Of a stretch of 64,000 nt of DNA, positions 44,800 to 51,998 are shown in pieces. The stretch lies in NCBI GenBank assembly GCA_040081715.1, contig JBEBFY010000003.1, positions 124,001 to 188,000 of the forward strand. The letters run 5' to 3'. The notes below the pieces were generated by a model. That model searched no databases. It saw only the letters and a program-made list of their open reading frames with translations, and was not told where the DNA came from. The translations under genes were made by a program, and so were the position numbers. Numbering within the stretch: position 1 is the stretch's first letter; each line of letters opens with the position of its first letter. This DNA is from CANKJK01 sp040081715 (lineage in GTDB: Bacteria; Acidobacteriota; Vicinamibacteria; Vicinamibacterales; UBA2999).

Positions 44800-45546
44800 A
44801 TGCGGTTCGACATCGTCACGATCTTCCCGGCGATGGTGGCCGGCGGTCTGACGGAGGGGGTCGTGGCGCGCGGAATCGGGCGCGGCGCGGTGGATGTGCG
44901 GATCTGGGATCTGCGCGACCAGACCACGGATCGGCATCGGTCGGTGGACGACGTGCCGTACGGCGGCGGACCTGGCATGGTGATGACGCCGCAGCCGTGG
45001 GTCCGGGCGGTCGAGGCGATTCGGGCGGAGCGTGGCGAGCCTGGCGCGGTGGTGCTGATGTCCCCGCAGGGCCGGTTGTTCACGCAGGCTGAGGCGGTCA
45101 GGCTCCGTGGGCTCTCGCATGTCGTGCTGCTCTGCGGCAGGTACGAGGGGGTCGACGAGCGAGTCCGGGAGATGGTCGGGGCCGAGGAGTTGTCGGTCGG
45201 TGATTTCGTGGTGAGCGGTGGCGAACTTCCGGCATTGCTGGTCGTCGATGCCGTGAGCCGGCTGGTGCCGGGGGTGGTGGGTGACAGCGGGTCGGTCGAG
45301 GAGGACTCCTTCTCGAGGGGTCTGCTGGACTATCCGCACTACACCCGTCCGGCCGAGTGTGACGGACGGCGGGTGCCGGACGTGCTGCTGTCGGGCCATC
45401 ACGAGGAGGTCCGGAAGTGGCGGCGGCGGGCGGCACTGGCTCGGACGCTGGAGCGCCGACCGGAACTGGTAGATGCCGCAGGGCTCGACGACGAGGAGCG
45501 GGCCTGGCTCCGCGAGATGCGCAGGGGCCGGCACGAAGAGAAGTAA
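44800..45546 (+). CDS. trmD: tRNA (guanine-N1-)-methyltransferase
   Basis: A 248-residue SPOUT enzyme making m1G37 in tRNA, which prevents frameshifting. Knot and SAM motifs: YGGGPGMVM, LLCGRYEGVDERV, SVGDFVVSGGELPAL. The start is ATG 44800, giving the usual MRFDIVTIFP N-terminus and preceded by a GAAGGG ribosome binding sequence; the in-frame ATG at 44770 overlapping the rimM stop is the alternative (10 more residues). Confidence 0.95.
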   Translation: MRFDIVTIFPAMVAGGLTEGVVARGIGRGAVDVRIWDLRDQTTDRHRSVDDVPYGGGPGMVMTPQPWVRAVEAIRAERGEPGAVVLMSPQGRLFTQAEAVRLRGLSHVVLLCGRYEGVDERVREMVGAEELSVGDFVVSGGELPALLVVDAVSRLVPGVVGDSGSVEEDSFSRGLLDYPHYTRPAECDGRRVPDVLLSGHHEEVRKWRRRAALARTLERRPELVDAAGLDDEERAWLREMRRGRHEEK

Positions 45547-45556
45547 TCTGGACAGA

Positions 45557-45574
45557 CGCCAGACCGGTCTGGCG
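45557..45574. promoter_or_regulatory. 18-bp perfect palindrome in the rplS leader
   Basis: CGCCAGACCGGTCTGGCG is a perfect 18-base palindrome located between trmD and rplS, ending 17 bases before the L19 ATG. It could be a DNA operator or, in mRNA, a hairpin close to the ribosome binding site that controls L19 translation. No T tract follows, so it is unlikely to be a plain terminator. Confidence 0.5.
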
Positions 45575-45591
45575 AGAAGGACGAGACGACG

Positions 45592-45936
45592 ATGGGCGCG
45601 ATGGAACTGGTTGAGCAGTCGCAGTTGATCGAACGGCCGCGGATGGCTGCGGGCGATACCGTGAAGGTGCACGTGAAGGTGCGGGAAGGCGATAAGGAAC
45701 GCATCCAGGTCTTCGAGGGCATCGTGATCGGCATGCATCGGGGCGGTTCGCGCGCTTCGTTCACGGTCCGCAAGGTGTCCTTCGGTCAGGGAGTGGAGCG
45801 GATCTTCCCGCTGCATTCACCGATCATCGCGAAGATCGAGCTGGTGCGCTCGGCGCGCGTGCGCCGCGCCAAGCTCTACTTCCTGCGGGATCTGAAGGGC
45901 AAGGCGGCCCGGATGAAGGAAACCAAGCGCGCCTGA
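45592..45936 (+). CDS. rplS: 50S ribosomal protein L19
   Basis: A 114-residue large-subunit protein at the 30S-50S interface. Family features: RPRMAAGDTVKVHVKVREG, RIQVFEGIVIGMHRGG, SFTVRKVSFGQGVERIFP, SPIIAKIELVRSARVRRAKLY. ATG 45592 with an AAGGA sequence upstream. Confidence 0.97.
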   Translation: MGAMELVEQSQLIERPRMAAGDTVKVHVKVREGDKERIQVFEGIVIGMHRGGSRASFTVRKVSFGQGVERIFPLHSPIIAKIELVRSARVRRAKLYFLRDLKGKAARMKETKRA

Positions 45937-45968
45937 GGCACCGGGCTCACCGGACCCTTGAGAACGCG

Positions 45969-46556
45969 ATGCGCCGGGAGGGATTCCGGCGTATCGCGGG
46001 CACAGACGAAGTGGGGCGCGGGTGTCTCGCCGGCCCCGTCGTCGCTGCGGTCGTCGTGCTCGACCCTTCACGACACATCCCCGGACTCGCCGACTCGAAA
46101 CTGCTGACACCGGCGGCGCGGGAGCGGCTGTTTGCCGTGATTGCCAGCTGTGCGGACGCATGGGCCGTGGGCTCGGCTTCCCCGGACGAAATCGACCAGC
46201 TGAATATCCATCGAGCCTCGCTTGAGGCCATGCGCCGTGCGGTGCTGGCTCTCGACCCAGCCCCGGACCTGGTCCTTGTGGACGCATTCCGCATTCCGGA
46301 CCTCGTGGTACCCCAGCGTGCGGTGGTGCATGGAGACCGCCGGTGCGCGGCGATTGCTGCTGCGTCCATCATGGCCAAGGTCACGAGGGATCGCGAGATG
46401 TGCGCCTTCCACGAGTTCGATTCCCGCTACGGGTTTGACCAGCACAAGGGGTATGCCACGGCGCTGCATCTGGCGGCCGTGGCCCGGCACGGCTACTCCA
46501 GCCTTCACCGCCGTTCGTTCAGGCCGGCGAGCCTCTTCGGTAGAATCGAGACCTGA
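45969..46556 (+). CDS. rnhB: ribonuclease HII
   Basis: A 195-residue enzyme cutting RNA in RNA-DNA hybrids and excising misincorporated ribonucleotides. Active-site acids sit in GTDEVGRGCLAGPVV and in the LVDAF region, and the SIMAKVTRDREM helix is standard. Follows rplS after 32 bases, the common order. Where other genomes have yraN next, here two small unknown genes follow. Confidence 0.96.
   Translation: MRREGFRRIAGTDEVGRGCLAGPVVAAVVVLDPSRHIPGLADSKLLTPAARERLFAVIASCADAWAVGSASPDEIDQLNIHRASLEAMRRAVLALDPAPDLVLVDAFRIPDLVVPQRAVVHGDRRCAAIAAASIMAKVTRDREMCAFHEFDSRYGFDQHKGYATALHLAAVARHGYSSLHRRSFRPASLFGRIET
46518..46546 (+). promoter_or_regulatory. possible promoter inside the rnhB 3' end
   Basis: TTCAGG (46518-46523), 17-base spacer, TAGAAT (46541-46546). 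It ends 12 bases before the GTG of the 57-residue gene and could drive it with the membrane protein, thiE and rodZ-like genes. Only the -10 is a good match. Confidence 0.35.
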
Positions 46557-46558
46557 CC

Positions 46559-46732
46559 GTGCATCCGGCGATCAACCGCAGACGCCCACTCAGGTACGCC
46601 GAGGCGCTGGAGCGCTATGCGTCTCTCCTGCGCCACGCGCCCGACGACGGGAGTGTCGCCCACATCGCCGGCGACCTGCTGCAGTTGGCCGACCGGATCC
46701 ACCGCCTCAACGGTCCGCAGGGGCGTCGATGA
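46559..46732 (+). CDS. small hypothetical protein, 57 residues
   Basis: A short reading frame from GTG 46559, two bases after the rnhB stop, to a TGA overlapping the next start (ATGA). The product is basic at the N-terminus (INRRRPLRYAEALERYASLL) and helical, with a second helix (AGDLLQLADRIHRL). No family recognised. The exact fit between flanking genes on both sides, and overlap with the following start, support it being translated; no direct evidence exists. Confidence 0.5.
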   Translation: MHPAINRRRPLRYAEALERYASLLRHAPDDGSVAHIAGDLLQLADRIHRLNGPQGRR

Positions 46733-47001
46733 CGCTGGTGCAGCGTGTGGTGTGTGTCGTGCTGTTCCTGGAGGTGGGCATTTTGCTGACCGTGGTGCCG
46801 TGGTCCACGTATTGGGACCGCAACTACTTCACCGATGGCCTGCCGTGGCTCCGGCACCTTATGAGGAACACATTCGTGAGAGGAGCCGTGTCGGGCCTGG
46901 GCGCGGTGAATCTCGCTGCCGCGGTGATGGACGCCTGGGCCTTGGCCGCGGCGCTGCGCCTGGCCTGGCATGGCGCGCTCCGCCGGGCGAAGGGCGCCTA
47001 G
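46729..47001 (+). CDS. small two-helix membrane protein, 90 residues
   Basis: A hypothetical inner-membrane protein with two hydrophobic helices, near residues 5-26 (VVCVVLFLEVGILLTVVPW) and 50-78 (GAVSGLGAVNLAAAVMDAW), and a basic C-terminus. The WSTYWDRNYF motif after helix one is distinctive and probably conserved in relatives of this organism. ATG overlaps the 57-residue gene stop. thiE begins five bases after its end. Confidence 0.68.
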   Translation: MTLVQRVVCVVLFLEVGILLTVVPWSTYWDRNYFTDGLPWLRHLMRNTFVRGAVSGLGAVNLAAAVMDAWALAAALRLAWHGALRRAKGA

Positions 47002-47006
47002 ATCAG

Positions 47007-47657
47007 GTGCCATTCCGCTGCTGCCTGGTGACGGATCGCGCGAGACTGGGCCCGGGGTGGGCGGCGGCCCTGCCAGAACTGGTGGCCCGCGCGGCCGCCG
47101 CAGGCGTGGATCTTGTCCAGGTGCGTGAGCGTGGCCTCGAGGCGCGTGAGCTGGGCGCCCTGGTGGCACGCTGTCGCCGGGCGATCGACGGGTCCGGGAC
47201 TCGGCTCCTGGTGAGTGACCGGTTGGACATTGCCCTCGCGGAGGGCGCACACGGGGTGCACCTGCCGTCCGGGGGGCTCACACCGGCGGAGGTCCGGATG
47301 CACGCAGCGCCGGGGTTTCTCATCGGGCGCAGCGTCCACAGCGTGGCGGAGGCCGCGCGGGTGACGGCCGATGGCGGGGCGGACTTCCTGGTCTTCGGCA
47401 CGGTGTTCCCGTCACACTCCAAACTGGGCATCGAGCCGGCCGGCCTCGCGCAGGTGGCGGCGACGGTCGCAGCCACGCACCTCCCGGTGCTGGCGATCGG
47501 AGGTATTGCCGAAGCCACACTGGGCGGGGTGGCTGGAACCGGGGCGGCCGGGGTGGCGGCGATCGGGTTTCTGACGGTGGAGTCGGTCGAGGAGATGCGG
47601 AGGAGAGTCCGCCTGGTACGAAAGGCCTTTGATACACTCTCGCCCCAGGTTCCATGA
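47007..47657 (+). CDS. thiE: thiamine-phosphate synthase family protein (ThiE/TenI)
   Basis: A 216-residue TIM-barrel protein. ThiE joins HMP-diphosphate and thiazole phosphate. Features: LVTDR near the start, GVDLVQVRERGLEARELG, LLVSDRLDIALAEGAHGVHLPS, IGRSVHSVAEA, DFLVFGTVFPSHSK and VLAIGGIAEA. The substrate-binding K in the QlReK motif is changed: VQVRERG, so it could be a TenI-type aminopyrimidine isomerase rather than a synthase. GTG start. Other thi genes are not adjacent. Confidence 0.8.
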   Translation: MPFRCCLVTDRARLGPGWAAALPELVARAAAAGVDLVQVRERGLEARELGALVARCRRAIDGSGTRLLVSDRLDIALAEGAHGVHLPSGGLTPAEVRMHAAPGFLIGRSVHSVAEAARVTADGGADFLVFGTVFPSHSKLGIEPAGLAQVAATVAATHLPVLAIGGIAEATLGGVAGTGAAGVAAIGFLTVESVEEMRRRVRLVRKAFDTLSPQVP

Positions 47658-48415
47658 CAGATGAGACCTCGCCGTTGGATTTCGGGTCGAGGATGAAGCG
47701 TGCGCGGGAGGCGCGCGGCGTGTCCCTGCAGGAGATCGCCGCGCGGACCAAGATTTCCGCCTCGGCCCTTGAAGCGCTCGAACGGAACGACATATCCCGG
47801 TTGCCAGGCGGCATCTTCGGCCGCGGCTTCGTCCGTGCCTATGCCGAAGAGATAGGGCTCGATCCGGAGCAGGCCGTCAGGGAGTTCGTCGAGCGGTTTC
47901 CGCACGACGCAGTGACGGTGGGAAGCCCGTATGTGCCGCCGGAGGATCACGCCGCGGTCGAGAGTTCCCGGAAGCGCGCCGAGACGGCCCTGAAGCTGGC
48001 GGCAATTGTCGTTCCCGTAGCCATCGTGATTGGGTACCTCACGCTCACGTATCGCTCTGCTGAACCTGCCGTCACCGAGACGCCTGTGGCGTCGGCTCCC
48101 GTGGGATCCGCTGCGACGGTGCCGAGTGAAGCGGTGTCGGTCAGGGCCGCTCCGCTCGCCATTGAGTTGCTGGCGGTCTCGTCCGTCAACGTGACCCTGA
48201 TCGCGGACGGTGTACCGCAGGGCGATCGTGCACTGACTGAAGGTCAGCGTCTGACGTTGTCCGTGGATCGCGCACTGACGCTCAGTGTGGCTGATGCCGG
48301 CGCGGTGCAACTGAGAATCAACGGCCAGGCTGCCGTGCCGCTGGGCCGCCAGGGAGAGCCCCGCACCGTCCAGATCGACCGCGAGACGTTCGATAGCCTT
48401 CTGGCCCCGCAGTAG
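47654..48415 (+). CDS. RodZ-like helix-turn-helix membrane protein
   Basis: A 253-residue protein: cytoplasmic HTH_25 domain (about 10-80, REARGVSLQEIAARTKISAS and LPGGIFGRGFVRAYAEEIGL), a TM helix near 115-135 (AAIVVPVAIVIGYLTLTY), and an extracytoplasmic DUF4115/RodZ C-terminal domain (about 170-250). RodZ anchors MreB and sets rod shape. No mreB is nearby and the family also includes non-RodZ regulators. ATGA overlap with thiE. Confidence 0.85.
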   Translation: MTDETSPLDFGSRMKRAREARGVSLQEIAARTKISASALEALERNDISRLPGGIFGRGFVRAYAEEIGLDPEQAVREFVERFPHDAVTVGSPYVPPEDHAAVESSRKRAETALKLAAIVVPVAIVIGYLTLTYRSAEPAVTETPVASAPVGSAATVPSEAVSVRAAPLAIELLAVSSVNVTLIADGVPQGDRALTEGQRLTLSVDRALTLSVADAGAVQLRINGQAAVPLGRQGEPRTVQIDRETFDSLLAPQ

Positions 48416-48440
48416 GCCGGTCACCCTCCTCGACGCGCAC

Positions 48441-48728
48441 CTAGCGCTTGAACTCCTTGCGCATGTCGGCGAGCCCTTCCATGTACACCGTCGCGCGCTC
48501 ACGGGTGTCCTCGTCCGGCAGCGCCTTCAGCAGGGCCACGGCGTGCTGCAGGTCGCCGTCAATCGTCCTGGCCGTCGTCTCGAAGTAGATTCGCCGGATC
48601 TCGGCCAGGATCGCGTCGGTGGACTGCGGCACCGGGCGAAGGCTCCTGAGCGGCACGAAGCCGCCAGCCGGGGCATCCGTGGCTTTCGGTGCCTTCGACG
48701 CACGGGGCCGGTTTCGCTTCACTGCCAC
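48441..48728 (-). CDS. small hypothetical protein, 95 residues
   Basis: A soluble basic protein with a disordered Lys/Arg/Pro N-terminus (about 35 residues) and a helical C-terminal half (ILAEIRRIYFETTARTIDGD; DEDTRERATVYMEGLADM). No family recognised. It begins inside the last 10 bases of the GHMP kinase gene, so it is translationally coupled to it. Confidence 0.65.
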   Translation of the reverse strand: MAVKRNRPRASKAPKATDAPAGGFVPLRSLRPVPQSTDAILAEIRRIYFETTARTIDGDLQHAVALLKALPDEDTRERATVYMEGLADMRKEFKR

Positions 48729-49735
48729 GTCAGTCCCTCTCTCTCAATGGAAAACGGCAACAGGCGCGCGCCGCCCGACTCCAGCGCTGCGGCCACCGCC
48801 GCACGGTGCTCGGGAGGGGTGACACAGACCAGGCAGCCGCCGCCGCCAGCGCCGCAGACCTTGGCGGCCGTCGCGCCGGCTGCCCGCGCGCGTGCGATCA
48901 ACGCATCGATGACCGGCGTCGTGACACCGGGAGCCAGGCGGGTGCGGTTTGCCCACTCCTCCTCGAGGGCCGCGCTGACAGCTGGCCAGTCGCCCCGCAC
49001 GAGCGCCTCGCGCATCGCCACCGCCGTATCACGGATGCGCTCGAAGCAGTCGAAGATGAACCGGTCGCCCTCCAGGTGGCGGCGCGTGATCTCCCAGTTG
49101 TTCGTACCGGAATTGCGCGGTTCACCGGTGTAGCAGAGCACCAGCCGCCGCTCCAGAGCCGCGGCGTCCACGGGCAGCGCCACCCGCCGCGGGGCATCGA
49201 CCTCCAGCTCGACGGCGGCAATGCCCCCGTAGAGCGCCGGCCGGTAATCCTGCAGTCCGGTCGGCACGCCAATCGTCTGGCACTCCACGTTCTTCACCGC
49301 TTCCAGGAGCGCCTCGCCCTCGAGCTGCACGCCGGAGGCGCGTGTGAGCACAGCGCCCGCAGCCACCGCCAGCGCCGACGATCCGGCGATGCCGGCCCCG
49401 GCGGGAGACGCGCAGTTCGTGGTCAGGGTGAAGCCGTTCCGTGCCAGGGCGCATTCACCGGATCTCCGCAGGGCCCAGTGGGCCAGCAGCGTCAAGAGCC
49501 GCAGGTCACGCGCCTCGCGGAGGTCCGCGTCCTTCGGTACGTCGACGGTCCGGCCGGTATCGACCGAGCGGAATGAGCGCACGCCGTCGGTTCGAAATTC
49601 GAGCCGCGCATGGGCACGCAGGCTGATGGCGGCGTTGATCGTCTGCGCGCCTTCGTGAAAGAGGTAGAGCGGCCAGATGTCGAGCGTACCGCCCGCCAGA
49701 TCGATGCGCGTGGGTGCCGAGGCCTCGAGGGTCAC
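48719..49735 (-). CDS. GHMP-family sugar kinase
   Basis: A 338-residue kinase with all three GHMP motifs: APTRIDLAGGTLDIWPLY at the N-terminus, ASPAGAGIAGSSALAVA near residue 110-127, and KVCGAGGGGCLVCV near 305. It resembles the heptose-7-phosphate kinase (HddA)/galactokinase-like branch. The sugar substrate is unknown. It starts with GTG and is divergent from nagZ, 57 bases away. No heptose pathway genes are in the window, and a role in phosphorylating a recycled cell-wall sugar is a possibility only. Confidence 0.85.
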   Translation of the reverse strand: MTLEASAPTRIDLAGGTLDIWPLYLFHEGAQTINAAISLRAHARLEFRTDGVRSFRSVDTGRTVDVPKDADLREARDLRLLTLLAHWALRRSGECALARNGFTLTTNCASPAGAGIAGSSALAVAAGAVLTRASGVQLEGEALLEAVKNVECQTIGVPTGLQDYRPALYGGIAAVELEVDAPRRVALPVDAAALERRLVLCYTGEPRNSGTNNWEITRRHLEGDRFIFDCFERIRDTAVAMREALVRGDWPAVSAALEEEWANRTRLAPGVTTPVIDALIARARAAGATAAKVCGAGGGGCLVCVTPPEHRAAVAAALESGGARLLPFSIEREGLTWQ

Positions 49736-49780
49736 CTGCGTATTCTCGCATCACTCGACGGCGTGCATCCGTCGCCTATC

Positions 49781-49786
49781 TATAAT
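49781..49786 (+). promoter_or_regulatory. consensus -10 box just before nagZ
   Basis: A perfect TATAAT ends 6 bases before the GTG start of nagZ (49793), so transcription would start at or within a base or two of the start codon. No clear -35 is seen. There is no room for a ribosome binding site, which suggests a leaderless mRNA. Confidence 0.55.
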
Positions 49787-49792
49787 GAACCC

Positions 49793-50896
49793 GTGCCGTT
49801 GCCGGTGCGCCGCGAAGTCGGCCAGCTCGTGATCGGAAGCCTGCCGGCTGCATCGGTGCCGCCCGGGTTCCGATCGCTCGTGCGTGACTTCGGCATGGGC
49901 GGTGTGACCCTCTTCCGGCGCAACATCGAAGGACCCGAACAGGTGGCGGACCTCTCGCGCGAACTGCGCGGCCTTGTCCGCGAGTCGCCCTTGTGGGTGG
50001 CCGTCGATCAGGAGGGCGGGCGCGTGGCGCGTCTGCGCGCCCCCTTCACCGAGTGGCCGCCGATGGCGGCGCTGGGCCGCAGCGGTGACGAGGCACTCTG
50101 CGGCCGCTTCGCGCGGGCGCTGGCTGCCGAACTGAGGGCGGTCGGCATCACCCTCGACTACGCCCCCGTGCTTGATGTGCACACCAATCCGGACAACCCG
50201 ATCATTGGCGACCGCGCCCTGTCACACGACGCAGCCGTGGTGGCGCGGATGGGGACCGTGATCATCCGGGAACTGCAGGACGCGGGCATTGCCGCCTGCG
50301 GCAAGCACTTTCCTGGACATGGGGATACATCTGTGGATTCGCACCTGGCGCTGCCAGTGGTGGACCATTCTCCGGATCGGATCCGCCGCGTGGAGTGCGT
50401 GCCGTTTGCGGCCGCGGCTCGGGCCGGTGTGGCGTTCATGATGACGGCACACGTGCTTGTGCCCGCGTTGGATGAGGTGCTGCCGGCGACGCTCTCGCGG
50501 ACAATCGTGGAGACGATGCTGCGCCAGGAGATCGGATTCGAGGGCGTCATTCTGAGCGACGACCTCGAGATGCGCGCGCTCGCGGACGGCTGGCCCAGAG
50601 GCGAGGCGGCCGTCGAAGCGATCGTTGCAGGGTGCGACGGAGTGCTCCTGTGCCGTGCCCTCACCGAGGAGCGGGACCACGATCTGGATGCGCACGCGGA
50701 AGTGCTGGAGGCGCTCGTGCACGCCGTCGAAGACGGACGTATCCCGTATGCACGCTTCGAGGACGCCGTTCGGCGGCAGCATCAGGCCAAGGTCGCATTC
50801 CTGGCTGCCGAGCCCGCGCCGCCCCGTGCGTGGCGGACCGTGGTCGGGTCGGAAGCACACCGGCGGGTCGCGGATGAGATGAGGGAGTACGCGTGA
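49793..50896 (+). CDS. nagZ: beta-N-acetylhexosaminidase (GH3)
   Basis: A 367-residue cytoplasmic glycosidase that removes GlcNAc from anhydromuropeptides in peptidoglycan recycling. The GH3 loop KHFPGHGDTSVDSHLALPVV with its catalytic His/Asp dyad and the nucleophile Asp in FEGVILSDDLEMRAL are present. GTG 49793 gives the family N-terminus (VGQLVIGSL...); upstream in-frame codons lie in the divergent kinase. No signal peptide. It heads a six-gene cell-wall cluster; ldcA overlaps it by four bases. Confidence 0.92.
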   Translation: MPLPVRREVGQLVIGSLPAASVPPGFRSLVRDFGMGGVTLFRRNIEGPEQVADLSRELRGLVRESPLWVAVDQEGGRVARLRAPFTEWPPMAALGRSGDEALCGRFARALAAELRAVGITLDYAPVLDVHTNPDNPIIGDRALSHDAAVVARMGTVIIRELQDAGIAACGKHFPGHGDTSVDSHLALPVVDHSPDRIRRVECVPFAAAARAGVAFMMTAHVLVPALDEVLPATLSRTIVETMLRQEIGFEGVILSDDLEMRALADGWPRGEAAVEAIVAGCDGVLLCRALTEERDHDLDAHAEVLEALVHAVEDGRIPYARFEDAVRRQHQAKVAFLAAEPAPPRAWRTVVGSEAHRRVADEMREYA

Positions 50897-51846
50897 GCGC
50901 CCCGCGCCCGTTTGTCCGGCCGCCGGCTCTCGTCCCGGGTTCCCGCGTCGCGGTCATTTCCCCGTCGAGTGCGATCGACCCTGACGAGTGCGAGCGGGGC
51001 ATGGCTGGATTGCGCGCGCTGGGATGGGAGCCGGTCTGTGACCCGTCGGCGCTCGAACGGGACGCCTACGTAGCCGGGCCCGCGGAACTGCGGGCCCAGG
51101 CGTTTCTCCGCGCGTGGCGCGACCCGTCGATTGCAGCCGTGGTGGCGTCCCGGGGAGGCTACGGCAGCGCGCAGATCCTGCCGTGGCTGGAGCGGGACAC
51201 GTTGCTGGCCACGCCGAAGGTGTTCATCGGCTACTCGGATACGACTGCAATTCTGACCTGGCTGACCACTGGGTGCGGTATCACGGCGGTGCATGGGCCG
51301 ATGCTCGACAGGCGGTTCGCCTCTGGCACGGCCGGATTCGATGCCGGGAGTCTGCTGTTCGCGGTCACCGCGGCGGGAGCAGGCGGGTGGGAGCTCACGC
51401 CGCCCGGACTCGAGGCGCTCGCACCGGGTGAGTCGGCTGGTGTACTCGTGGGCGGCACGCTGACGCTGCTCTGCGCGTCGCTCGGTACGCCGTGGGCGTT
51501 CCGGCCACCCGAGGGGGCGGTGCTGTTTCTCGAAGACGTGAACGAGCGGCCGTTCCGCCTGGACCGCATGCTGACGCAGTTGCGCCTGGCTGGCGTGTTC
51601 GCGCGCGTGCGCGCGGTGGTGTTCGGCGAGATGCCGGGGTGCGACGAGGACGGGGGTCTTTCGGCCAGGGATGTGGCGCGCAGGGTGCTTGCCGGATTTA
51701 CTGGGCCGGTGCTCTTCGGTTTCCCATCCGGACACACGGCGGGCCCAACCTGGACATTGCCGCTCGGTGTGTCCGTGCGCGTCCGGGCCGGTGCGCACGC
51801 ACGCCTGCTCATTGACGAACCGGCGGTGCAGAGTGGCCGGTCCTGA
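50893..51846 (+). CDS. ldcA: LD-carboxypeptidase (S66 family)
   Basis: A 317-residue serine peptidase that removes the terminal D-Ala from recycled tetrapeptides. Family motifs: GGYGSAQILPWL, the nucleophile Ser segment IGYSDTTAILTWL, the catalytic Glu in LFLEDVNERPFRLDRML, and His in GFPSGHTAGPTWTLPLG. Cytoplasmic, no signal peptide. GTG start overlapping nagZ. Product tripeptide would be the Mpl substrate. Confidence 0.93.
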   Translation: MSAPRPFVRPPALVPGSRVAVISPSSAIDPDECERGMAGLRALGWEPVCDPSALERDAYVAGPAELRAQAFLRAWRDPSIAAVVASRGGYGSAQILPWLERDTLLATPKVFIGYSDTTAILTWLTTGCGITAVHGPMLDRRFASGTAGFDAGSLLFAVTAAGAGGWELTPPGLEALAPGESAGVLVGGTLTLLCASLGTPWAFRPPEGAVLFLEDVNERPFRLDRMLTQLRLAGVFARVRAVVFGEMPGCDEDGGLSARDVARRVLAGFTGPVLFGFPSGHTAGPTWTLPLGVSVRVRAGAHARLLIDEPAVQSGRS

Positions 51847-51998
51847 CCAGATGTGCGGCGGATTCCGCCGCGCGGCGCCCGAGGATCAAGACGCGACGAC
51901 CGCGCAGACCGGGCCTGTCTGTAAGGGAGGAGCAACGCCGAGCCTCGGGATGCCCCGCCAGGAAGCTGCTGTACATATGGTCAGGGCAGGCCACTAAG

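Noticed and set aside
51850..51997. A 48-codon open frame in the gap before mpl
   Set aside because: ATG lacks a ribosome binding site, composition is not protein-like, and no conserved feature is visible; it ends one base before the mpl ATG but I judge this chance.
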